Below are positions 8,892 through 16,856 of a stretch of DNA of 64,000 nt, piece by piece (position 1 is the stretch's first letter; each line of letters begins with the position of its first letter). Source of the stretch: an uncultured Paludibaculum sp. GTDB taxonomy: Bacteria; Acidobacteriota; Terriglobia; Bryobacterales; Bryobacteraceae. Under the pieces are notes generated by a model. It saw only the letters and a list, made by a program, of their open reading frames with translations, had not been told where the DNA came from and made no database searches. A program made the translations under genes and the position numbers. The DNA lies in NCBI RefSeq assembly GCF_963665245.1, contig NZ_OY762269.1, positions 1,178,001-1,242,000 of the forward strand. Direction: 5' to 3'.

Positions 8892-9245
8892 ATGGCCGTA
8901 GTGCAGATCTTCGGAGTCAAAGGCTCGCAAGCCACCCGCGCGGCGGAGCGTTTCTTCAAGGAACGACGCATCGACATCCAGCTCATCGATTTGAAAGTGA
9001 AGCCGATGGCCGCCGGCGAGATCCGGCGCTTCATCCAGCGCTTTGGTCTCACAGGGCTTCTGGATACCGAGAGCAAGGCCTATGTGGATGCCGGTCTCAA
9101 GTATATCCAGCAGTCCGAAACACAACTGCTGGCCAGGATTGAGAAGGAGCCTAAGCTGCTGCGCCTGCCCCTGGTGCGATGCGGCCAGACGGTTTGCATC
9201 GGCCAGGACGACGCCGGATGGAAGGCCATCGCCTCCGGCGCGTGA
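8892..9245 (+). CDS. ArsC/Spx-fold thioredoxin-like protein without the N-terminal redox cysteine
   Basis: A 117-residue protein with the ArsC-family layout: a first strand and helix (VVQIFGVKGSQATRAAERFF), then ERRIDIQLIDLKVKPMAAGEIRRF (typical second strand and helix) and a late PLVRCGQTVCIG strand that matches the C-terminal cis-Pro region of arsenate reductase-like proteins. The loop that normally carries Cys (CxxS or CxxC) reads GSQATR (residues 11-16), so classical arsenate reductase or Spx redox chemistry is not expected there. The ATG at 8892 is chosen because the fold starts directly at it. It lies 30 bp upstream of the esterase gene on the same strand, possibly co-transcribed. Confidence 0.7.
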   Translation: MAVVQIFGVKGSQATRAAERFFKERRIDIQLIDLKVKPMAAGEIRRFIQRFGLTGLLDTESKAYVDAGLKYIQQSETQLLARIEKEPKLLRLPLVRCGQTVCIGQDDAGWKAIASGA

Positions 9246-9275
9246 CCGCGTGGGCGCTACACTGCATAGAAGCTC

Positions 9276-11345
9276 ATGCGCACTATTCTCGTAGCTCTCC
9301 TCCTGGCGGCCAGCGCCGTGGCTCAGGACCCCTCGGAACTCAACTTCCTTTCCAATCACACCGACTTCCGCAATCTGCGGTCGATGCTGCCCGACTACGA
9401 GAAGCAGCGCGCCTTCGATTTCCTCGACAAGCGCCGCAGCGCGTCGGCCAACTGGTCGGCCGCCGAGATCCAGGGCCGCAAGCAATACCTGCGCGAACAC
9501 ATGCTGCGCGCCATCGGCGGATTGCCCGAGCGCACGCCGCTGAACGCGCGCGTCACCGGCGTCATCGATCGGGAGGACTACCGCATCGAGAAGATCATTT
9601 TCGAGAGCCGGCCGCACTTCTATGTGACGGCCAATCTCTACCTGCCCAAGCGCGGGCAGGGGCCGTACCCCGCCGTACTCTACCCACTGGGGCACGAGGA
9701 TGGCGCTAAGGCTCACTTCGCCTGGCAGCAGATGCTGGTGACGCTGGCCCGCAATGGATATGTCGGTTTGGCCTGGGATGGGCCGGGGCAGGGAGAGCGG
9801 GTCCAACTCTACGATCCCGACTTCAACGCCTCCAAACTCGTCAGTTCCACGCTCGAGCACACCATCCTCGGCATCCAGACTCTGCTGGTGGGCGACGCCA
9901 TGGCGCAGTACTACATCTGGGACGGCATGCGCGCGCTCGACTACCTGCTGTCGCGACCCGAGGTCGACCCCAAGCGCGTGGCCTGCAGCGGTAACTCCGG
10001 AGGCGGCACGCTCACCGCCTATCTTTCCGCGTTGGACGATCGCATCCAGGTTGCCGCGCCTTCCTGCTACATCACATCCTGGCGGCGCCTGCTGGAGACC
10101 ATCGGTCCGCAGGACGCTGAGCAATGCATCCCGAACTGGATCTCCGACGGTCTCGATCACGAGGATTTCCTGCTCGCCTTTGCCCCCAAGCCTTACCTCC
10201 AGCTCTCGGCGATGCGTGACTTCTTCTCCATCACCGGCGCCCGCGAAACCAACGCCTCAGCCACGCGGGCGTATGACCGCCTGGGGGCGGCCGACAAGAT
10301 GAGCTTCTTCCAGGCCGATGACGGGCACGGCTATTCGAAACCGCGGCGTCTGGCCGCCTATGCGTGGTTTGACCGCTGGCTGAAGAATACGGAATTTGCC
10401 GGCACCGAAGCCGAAGTGCTGCCGCTGCGCGAGGAGGAACTCTACTGCACCCCGACGGGCCAGGTGGCCACCTCGCTGGGCGGCGAGACCGTCACCTCGA
10501 TTACGCAGCAGCGTGCCCGGCACTTCAAGCGCGGTACGGCCACGAAAGAGGAGATCGCCCGGCTCATCGACTATCACCAGTCCGCTGGTCCATTGGCCGT
10601 GCGGCCCTTCGGCACGCTGCGGCGGGATGGCTATCGCATCGAGAAGCTGGTGTATGAGACGGAGCCTGGCATCGTCGTACCGGCGCTGCTGTTTCTGCCG
10701 GAGAGCGCCGGCAAGCATCCCGGAGTGCTCTACGTGGACGGCACCGGCAAATCGGCCCGGCTCACGGACCTGGAATCGCTGGTGCGCGCAGGCCATGTCG
10801 TGCTCTCCATTGATGCCCGGGGCCTTGGTGAGACTCGGATCGCCAGCAACCAGAACGGCTCCGACTGGTTCCGCTACTTCGGAGACTGGACCAGCGGCAT
10901 GACTGCCATCATGACCGGCTCCACGCTGACGGGCCAGCGCGCCGCCGACATCTCGCGGGGGCTGGATGTGCTGGCCGCGCGTGCCGAAGTAGATGCCGAG
11001 CGGCTCTACGGAGTCGGCGTGGAGGCCGGCGGAGTCCCGCTGCTGCATGCCGCGATCCTGGATCCGCGCTTCCGCAAGATCGCTTTGGACCGTTCACTGC
11101 TCTCCTACCAAGCTGTTATCGACGGACGCATCCACCGAGGCGTGTTTGAACAGGTGGTGCCCGGCGCGCTGAAACTCTACGATCTGCCTGATCTTGTCCG
11201 CATGTTGGGCTCGCGCGCGGCAGCCGTGGTCGACGCTGTGAATCCACTGGGACAACCCGCGCCGCTGGAGCAGGCCCGCCGCCTGTACCCGTCAGCCGTG
11301 CGTCGGGCTGCGTCTGATAGCGCGGCCACCCTCTATGGGTTCTAG
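9276..11345 (+). CDS. Secreted acetyl-xylan-esterase-like alpha/beta hydrolase (two-domain)
   Basis: A 689-residue protein with a signal peptide (about residues 1-16). Residues about 100-375 form an alpha/beta hydrolase of the acetyl xylan esterase/AXE1 type: oxyanion region YPLGHEDG (136-143), nucleophile elbow CSGNSGGG with Ser241, likely Asp315 (in AMRDF) and His351 (in DDGHGY). Residues about 430-689 resemble a second, degenerate hydrolase-like domain. It probably removes acyl groups from plant or microbial polysaccharide in the periplasm or outside the cell. A related protein is encoded at 36520-38551. The GH127 gene follows 95 bp downstream, suggesting a shared glycan substrate (inference). 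Confidence 0.8.
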   Translation: MRTILVALLLAASAVAQDPSELNFLSNHTDFRNLRSMLPDYEKQRAFDFLDKRRSASANWSAAEIQGRKQYLREHMLRAIGGLPERTPLNARVTGVIDREDYRIEKIIFESRPHFYVTANLYLPKRGQGPYPAVLYPLGHEDGAKAHFAWQQMLVTLARNGYVGLAWDGPGQGERVQLYDPDFNASKLVSSTLEHTILGIQTLLVGDAMAQYYIWDGMRALDYLLSRPEVDPKRVACSGNSGGGTLTAYLSALDDRIQVAAPSCYITSWRRLLETIGPQDAEQCIPNWISDGLDHEDFLLAFAPKPYLQLSAMRDFFSITGARETNASATRAYDRLGAADKMSFFQADDGHGYSKPRRLAAYAWFDRWLKNTEFAGTEAEVLPLREEELYCTPTGQVATSLGGETVTSITQQRARHFKRGTATKEEIARLIDYHQSAGPLAVRPFGTLRRDGYRIEKLVYETEPGIVVPALLFLPESAGKHPGVLYVDGTGKSARLTDLESLVRAGHVVLSIDARGLGETRIASNQNGSDWFRYFGDWTSGMTAIMTGSTLTGQRAADISRGLDVLAARAEVDAERLYGVGVEAGGVPLLHAAILDPRFRKIALDRSLLSYQAVIDGRIHRGVFEQVVPGALKLYDLPDLVRMLGSRAAAVVDAVNPLGQPAPLEQARRLYPSAVRRAASDSAATLYGF

Positions 11346-11440
11346 ACCCGTACGCCTGTGATATCGTGAGTTTGCTTTCATCCGCCCGCATGGCGGCCGT
11401 TGCGCGCCTGCGCTGCCGCCGCGGGCCGCAGGCCCAAACT

Positions 11441-13396
11441 ATGAAGTTCCTCCTCGTCTCGCCATTCCTCCTATCGGTTCTCACGTTTTCGCCGCTGCCG
11501 GCCCAGACGGCCGCGCAGGCTCCTACGACGGCCGTGAAGAACCGGGCTCCTCTCGCCCCGAACGCGTTCAATCCGCTTCCGCTCACGGCCGTGAAGCCTT
11601 CCGGCTGGCTGCGGCGTCAACTGGAGATCCAGGCCGGCGGGCAGAGCGGCCATCTGGACGAGTTCTGGCCTTCTGTGGACAAGGCCAGTGGCTGGCTGGG
11701 TGGTACGGGCGAAAGTTGGGAACGCGGTCCTTACTACCTGGACGGATTGGTTCCCCTGGCCTACCTGCTGGACAGCCCCACCTTGAAGGCCAAGGTGAAG
11801 CCGTGGATCGAGTGGACGCTCAACAGCCAGCGGCCCGACGGCAACTTCGGTCCGGTGAAGAACACTGACTGGTGGCCGAACTTCGTCATGCTCAAGGTCC
11901 TTACGCAGTATCAGGAGGCCACCGGCGACCCACGCGTCGTCCCCTTCATGACGAAGTACTTCGCTTACATGAGCAACAAGATCGACTCCGTTCCCCTCAA
12001 GGAATGGGCCATCTACCGCTGGGGCGATCAGGAACTGACGATCGCATGGCTCTATAACCGGACCGGTAACCTGGAGCTGTTGGATCTGGCGAAGAAGGTG
12101 AGCAAGCAGGGCTATGACTGGAAGCAGCACTTCGCGAAGTTCCAGTACCCTGACCGCGTCGCCAAGCAGCAGACCAACCTCAGCACCCACGGCGTGAACA
12201 ACGCCATGGCCATCAAGACCTCCGGCGTCTGGTCGTGGTTTTCCAATGACAAGTCCGACCGCGAATCCATCCAGCAGCTCTTCAAAGTGATGGACGAGCA
12301 TCACCTCTTGCCCAACGGTGTCCATAGCTGCGACGAGCACTACGCCGGGCTGAGCCCCGTGCAGGGCAGCGAAGTCTGTTCTGTCGTCGAAGGCATGTTT
12401 TCGCTGGAGCTGATGACCGCCGTTCTGGGTGATGCCGCCTTTGGAGACCGTCTGGAAAAGATGGCCTTCAATCCGCTGCCGGGCACCTTCGACAAGACCA
12501 TGTGGGCGCATCAGTACGACCAGCAGCCCAATCAGGTGCTGGTCGATATCCAGCCCCGCAACTGGGCCACGAATGGCCCCGAGTCGAACCTCTTTGGACT
12601 CGAGCCGAACTTCGGCTGCTGCACCGCCAACTTCCATCAAGGCTGGCCCAAGTTCGCGGCCAACCTGTGGATGGCCACGCAGGACGATGGCCTTGCCGCC
12701 GTAGCCTACGCGCCCAGCGTTGTCACCGCCGTCGCGGGCGGTGCGTCGGTCACCATCGACGAGACTACCGACTACCCCTTCCGCGACACCATCCGGCTGA
12801 AGGTTTCCGCGGACAAGCCCGCCGCGTTCCCGCTGGTGTTGCGCGTGCCGGGCTGGGCCACCGGCGCTTCTATCGAGGTGAATGGCCGGCCCGAGCGGGG
12901 CGTTCAGCCAGGCGCCTATCACCGGATCGCCAGAACCTGGAAAACCGGCGATCGCGTGGAACTACGCTTCCCCATGCAACCGCGCGTCTCGCGCTGGTAC
13001 AACCAATCGGTCGCGATCGATCGCGGGCCGCTGGTGTTCTCGCTCAAGATCGGCGAAGAGTGGAAGAAACTGCGGGACAAGGGGCCCACGGCCGACTGGG
13101 CCGTCAGACCGACCACCGCCTGGAACTATGGGCTGCTGCTCGACCCCAACAATCCCGCGGCTACGCTCAAGGTGAAGGAAACACCCGTGGGCGAGAACCC
13201 GTTCTCGCTGGAGACACCGAGCGTAGTGATTCAGGTGAAGGGGCGAAAGATCCCGTCGTGGACGCTTGTGAACGGATCGGCCGCACCGCCGCCGGTCAGC
13301 CCCGTTGCCTCCTCGGAACCGGTGGAACCGCTGGAACTGATCCCCTACGGATCGGCCAAGCTGCGGATCACGGCGTTCCCGGTCGTGAGCCGATAG
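11441..13396 (+). CDS. GH127-family beta-L-arabinofuranosidase-like protein (DUF1680)
   Basis: A 651-residue protein with signal peptide (about residues 1-26). The catalytic (alpha/alpha)6 barrel runs from about residue 45 (PLPLTAVKPSGWLRRQLE) to about 430. It includes EVC with Glu311 and Cys313, and FGCCTANFHQGWPKF with Cys393-Cys394, matching the Glu/Cys zinc site of GH127 enzymes. The C-terminal beta-sandwich holds the usual LRVPGWATGASIEVNG and MQPRVSRWYNQSVAIDRGPLVF. Family members cleave beta-L-arabinofuranosides, but relatives such as GH146 have other specificities, so the substrate is not certain. The ATG at 11441 is chosen because it opens the signal peptide; an upstream in-frame start would add 25 Arg-rich residues. 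Confidence 0.85.
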   Translation: MKFLLVSPFLLSVLTFSPLPAQTAAQAPTTAVKNRAPLAPNAFNPLPLTAVKPSGWLRRQLEIQAGGQSGHLDEFWPSVDKASGWLGGTGESWERGPYYLDGLVPLAYLLDSPTLKAKVKPWIEWTLNSQRPDGNFGPVKNTDWWPNFVMLKVLTQYQEATGDPRVVPFMTKYFAYMSNKIDSVPLKEWAIYRWGDQELTIAWLYNRTGNLELLDLAKKVSKQGYDWKQHFAKFQYPDRVAKQQTNLSTHGVNNAMAIKTSGVWSWFSNDKSDRESIQQLFKVMDEHHLLPNGVHSCDEHYAGLSPVQGSEVCSVVEGMFSLELMTAVLGDAAFGDRLEKMAFNPLPGTFDKTMWAHQYDQQPNQVLVDIQPRNWATNGPESNLFGLEPNFGCCTANFHQGWPKFAANLWMATQDDGLAAVAYAPSVVTAVAGGASVTIDETTDYPFRDTIRLKVSADKPAAFPLVLRVPGWATGASIEVNGRPERGVQPGAYHRIARTWKTGDRVELRFPMQPRVSRWYNQSVAIDRGPLVFSLKIGEEWKKLRDKGPTADWAVRPTTAWNYGLLLDPNNPAATLKVKETPVGENPFSLETPSVVIQVKGRKIPSWTLVNGSAAPPPVSPVASSEPVEPLELIPYGSAKLRITAFPVVSR

Positions 13397-13580
13397 CCGC
13401 CGGCAGGAACGCGGCGGATGCCACCTGCCGGCCATTGTTCACTCGGCGCTCTTGCCCGTTCTCGCGGACTTCAGTTTCGTCTTTGCCTTGCTTTTCCGTC
13501 GATTAAATTCACCCTATCCATAGATTGGCCTCGACGGCGGATTCTCGAACAGAAGCCATCTTTTCGTCGTATCCTCGGGC

Positions 13581-14303
13581 ATGCGTTTCATATCTCGTTT
13601 GCTGCAACTCTCGGTTGTCTTTCTCATTGCCGTCGCTTTGGCCTTCGGGCAGGGCGGACGTTGGGACGGCACTCTCCAGGCAGGCGGCCAGGAGCTTCAG
13701 ATCGGGTTGGATCTCGTCAAGGATGAAAAAGGCATTTGGGCCGGGACGTTCTCCCAGAATCCGCCCGGCATCCGCGATGTGCCGGTCGTTGACTTGAAAG
13801 TGGAAGAGACGGCCGTCACGTTCCACATGGTTTCGTCGAGCGGGCCGGAGTTCGTGTGTAAGCTGGGCAGCGCCGATGCCATGACCTGCACGCTGACGGC
13901 TCCGGGCCGCACGATCAATTTCGATCTGAAGCGCACCGGAGAAGGAAAAGTCGTGGCGCAAAAGGCCAGCCCCGCGGTTTCCAAGGAATTGGAAGGGGAC
14001 TGGGAGGGCAACCTCGAAACGCCCGGCGGGACACTCAAGATCGTGATGCACTTCAAGAACCAGGCTGATGGCACGGTGAAAGCCACTCTGGACAGCCCGG
14101 TGCAGGGCGCCAACGGCATGTCCATGACGGACATCGCCCAAATGGGTCCAGCGGTCGAGTGCAAGGTGCCGGTAGTAAACGGCTCGTACAAGGGAACTTT
14201 CAATAAGGAAAGCACCGAGATCAGCGGGGAGTGGAGCCAGGGTGGTGCCGCGTTGGCGCTGGTGATGCGGAAGCCGGCCGCCGCTCCCGGTCCCGGCAAG
14301 TAG
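13581..14303 (+). CDS. Secreted protein with two copies of a lipocalin-like beta domain
   Basis: A 240-residue protein with a signal peptide (about residues 1-22). Two related halves follow: WDGTLQAGGQELQIGLDLVK (from about residue 27) and WEGNLETPGGTLKIVMHFKN (from about residue 139). Each resembles the short beta-barrel domain often found in front of alpha/beta hydrolases or peptidases of Acidobacteria; here it stands alone. The enzyme or ligand is unknown. It converges with the methyltransferase gene 15 bp away. The ATG at 13581 directly begins the signal peptide. Confidence 0.7.
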   Translation: MRFISRLLQLSVVFLIAVALAFGQGGRWDGTLQAGGQELQIGLDLVKDEKGIWAGTFSQNPPGIRDVPVVDLKVEETAVTFHMVSSSGPEFVCKLGSADAMTCTLTAPGRTINFDLKRTGEGKVVAQKASPAVSKELEGDWEGNLETPGGTLKIVMHFKNQADGTVKATLDSPVQGANGMSMTDIAQMGPAVECKVPVVNGSYKGTFNKESTEISGEWSQGGAALALVMRKPAAAPGPGK

Positions 14304-14318
14304 TCGGATGAGCGAAGG

Positions 14319-15095
14319 TCAGCGCCGCGACGCGCGGGCCTTTGCCTCCCCTTTCAGCCGGGCTCGCCAGAACGTCCGGTTTCCCGGCGGCGTCAGGGCA
14401 TCCTCGAAAAATGGAGCCGCATCCCAGGCCCGCACCTGGTCGAAGCCCGCCGCGGCAAAGGCCGCCCGGATCTCCACCGCCGACCAGCACACCTCCTCGA
14501 TGTGCTCGTGATGGCGGACCCACTTCTCCCCCGAACGGATGAACCATTCGGTATCCGACCAGGCACGGTCCGACCCGCGCCTGTGCCCGCCATGCATGAT
14601 CAGCGCCACCGGATCCTTCTCCAGAAACCACGTGTTCGACCAGACCCGCTCAAACGCACGCCGGTTGTTCACGTCAAAGGCGAAATGCCCGCCCGGCCGC
14701 AGGGCCCGGGCGACGCTACGCAACACCCGGCCCAGATCGCGCTTCCGCGGCACATGATTCAGAGCGTCGAACTCGCACGTGACCAGGTCTACCTGCTTCG
14801 GCAGCGTGAACGAGCGCATGTCGGCCTCCAGTACGTGCACCGGCAGGCCCGTGCCCCTCACCTTCTTTCGAGCAAGCCTGCACATGTCAGGTGACAGATC
14901 GACGGCGAACATCTCGATGCCCAGGGACGCCAGTTCCAGCGCCAGCGTCCCGGTGCCACAGCATAGGTCGCAGGCCGTCTTCACTTCGGGCAGCAGCGGG
15001 CCGATGACCGACTCCCTCGCCGTATCGAACTGACGGCGGAACTCAAACAGGTGATCGTAGTAGCGGGCCAGCCAGCGGTAAGTGTCGGACGCCAT
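14319..15095 (-). CDS. Class I SAM-dependent methyltransferase
   Basis: A 258-residue cytoplasmic enzyme with a standard Rossmann methyltransferase core. Motif I is ACDLCCGTGTLALELASLG (about residues 40-58), followed by the acidic end of strand two (FAVDLSPDM), motif II-like LVTCEFDALNHVPRK and LRPGGHFAFDVNNRRAF. The last is typical of small-molecule (ubiE/COQ5-like and glycine/sarcosine-type) methyltransferases. The substrate cannot be told from the sequence. It lies 46 bp downstream of the CRTAC1 gene on the same strand and may be the last gene of that transcript. Confidence 0.8.
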   Translation of the reverse strand: MASDTYRWLARYYDHLFEFRRQFDTARESVIGPLLPEVKTACDLCCGTGTLALELASLGIEMFAVDLSPDMCRLARKKVRGTGLPVHVLEADMRSFTLPKQVDLVTCEFDALNHVPRKRDLGRVLRSVARALRPGGHFAFDVNNRRAFERVWSNTWFLEKDPVALIMHGGHRRGSDRAWSDTEWFIRSGEKWVRHHEHIEEVCWSAVEIRAAFAAAGFDQVRAWDAAPFFEDALTPPGNRTFWRARLKGEAKARASRR

Positions 15096-15141
15096 GCTCT
15101 CTCCGGATTCTGCTATCCGAAGTATGCATCATGGCCCGGCC

Positions 15142-16833
15142 CTATTTGACGATGCCCTTGCCTTCCACCACGGTGATGTACTGGTCCAATGGAACATCGG
15201 TGAGCCGCTCCACGCGCGTGCTCGGTCCGGGCCAGTGGATCTCCACCCAGTCCAGTTTGGGTGCAGTGCCGATGCCCAGCACTTCTCGCGGATCGTGCGA
15301 CGAGAGGTAACTGCCGCCGCTGTTCTTCCTGCGGGTCCGCTTCACTCCGCCGGCCGACCAGGCGATGCGCGCGCCAATCGCATCACGGTTGCACGTGATG
15401 CCCTGTAGTTTCAGGCCCACCCAGTGGTTTCCTTCGCCGGCCGTATTCTTCAGCAGCAGCGGAGCCTCGCCGTTGTTGCCCACCAGCACCGAAAGGCGGC
15501 CGTTGTTCAGATAGTCGCCGACCGCCAGGCCGCGAGCCGGGTAAGACTTCGTGAAGGCCGGGCCGGCCGACGCACTGACGTTCCGCATCTTCGCGCCATC
15601 GTTGTGGAAGAGCAGCAGCGGCTCTTTGTACTTCACCTGCTGCGAATACTGCTCGATCATGTCATCCGGGTGGCCGTTGGAAAGGATCAGATCAGTCAGC
15701 CCGTCGTTGTCGTAGTCAAAGAACTTCAGGCCCCATCCGCTCAGCAGGCGCGTACTCTGCGCCACGCCATGCTGATGCGCCGTATCGGTGAACGACTCGT
15801 CCTTGTTGTTCTGATAGAGCGAGAACATCTCCTGGTCGACGTTGGCCACGAAGAGGTCTTCCCAGCCGTCGCCATTGACGTCGGCCGCATCCACACCCAT
15901 GCCCGACCGCGCCTGTCCGTTGGAGCTGAATCCCACCTCCGCCGCCAGCGCCGTCTCTTCCCACTTGCCGCCCCCGCGATTCATGAATAGGAAGTTCTGC
16001 ACCGTGTCGTTGGCCTGGAACAGGTCCATCCGGCCGTCGTTGTTCACATCCGTGGCCACCACGCCCAGTCCCTTGCCCAGGGCCTTCTCGATGTCTGTAC
16101 CCGTGCTCACCAGCTTGAACGTGCCGTCGCCGTTGTTGTGATACAGATAGCTGGCCGTGGGCTTGAACACGCGCGGGATGCAGTAATACTTGCGCCCCAG
16201 CTTGTTGTCGCCACAGCCGAAGCGTTCTTTCACGCTGTAGTCGACGAAGCTGCAAAGGAACAGGTCGAGTTTGCCGTCGTTGTCGTAGTCAAACCACACG
16301 GCACTGGTGGTCCACTCCGGAGCCGTGAGTCCGGCCTTCTCCGTGATATCCGTGAATGTCCCGTTGCCGTTGTTGTGATAGAGCGCGGGCCGCCCATAGG
16401 CGGTCACCAGCAGATCGGCGAAACCGTCGTTGTTGTAATCTCCCACAGCCACGCCCATCCCGAACGAGTGGCCGCCCAGCAGGCCCGCCTTCCCGGTCAC
16501 ATCGGTGAACGTGCCGTCGCGATTGTTGTGATACAGCGCGTTGCACACCGGCTTGCTGGGTTTGTAGAAGTTGCACTCGCCAGTGTTCACCAGGAAGATG
16601 TCCATCCACCCGTCGTTGTCGTAGTCGAGAAACGCCACCCCGGGTGGCAGTGTTTCCGGAAGATAACGCTCCGGCGACATCGCATTAACGTGGACCCAAT
16701 GGATGCCACTCTGGGCAGCCGGCACCTCTTCGAACAGCGGCCCGGCCACGGCCGGAGGCGTAGCCAGCCCGCGATTCAGGAGCATCGGCGCGCCACCCAG
16801 ACACGCCAGGAAGGTTCTTCTGCTATACGGCAT
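15142..16833 (-). CDS. CRTAC1-family FG-GAP/ASPIC-UnbV repeat protein, Tat-exported
   Basis: A 563-residue protein with a twin-arginine signal (SRRTFLACLGG, residues 4-14). It has about seven FG-GAP/calcium-loop repeats with the DxDxDG pattern (for example FLDYDNDGWMDIFLVN, GDYNNDGFADLLV, WFDYDNDGKLDLFLC, DVNNDGRMDLF, DVNGDGWEDLF, FFDYDNDGLTDLIL). The last 100 residues form an ASPIC/UnbV domain (GNHWVGLKLQGITCNRDAIGARI). It is probably a beta-propeller that binds calcium in the periplasm or on the surface. It lies 23 bp after the second VWFA gene and is the end of the six-gene operon starting at 24424. Tat export suggests folding, perhaps with metal, before export. Confidence 0.9.
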   Translation of the reverse strand: MPYSRRTFLACLGGAPMLLNRGLATPPAVAGPLFEEVPAAQSGIHWVHVNAMSPERYLPETLPPGVAFLDYDNDGWMDIFLVNTGECNFYKPSKPVCNALYHNNRDGTFTDVTGKAGLLGGHSFGMGVAVGDYNNDGFADLLVTAYGRPALYHNNGNGTFTDITEKAGLTAPEWTTSAVWFDYDNDGKLDLFLCSFVDYSVKERFGCGDNKLGRKYYCIPRVFKPTASYLYHNNGDGTFKLVSTGTDIEKALGKGLGVVATDVNNDGRMDLFQANDTVQNFLFMNRGGGKWEETALAAEVGFSSNGQARSGMGVDAADVNGDGWEDLFVANVDQEMFSLYQNNKDESFTDTAHQHGVAQSTRLLSGWGLKFFDYDNDGLTDLILSNGHPDDMIEQYSQQVKYKEPLLLFHNDGAKMRNVSASAGPAFTKSYPARGLAVGDYLNNGRLSVLVGNNGEAPLLLKNTAGEGNHWVGLKLQGITCNRDAIGARIAWSAGGVKRTRRKNSGGSYLSSHDPREVLGIGTAPKLDWVEIHWPGPSTRVERLTDVPLDQYITVVEGKGIVK

Positions 16834-16856
16834 TCAGCGATTACCGGCCCCGGTCG

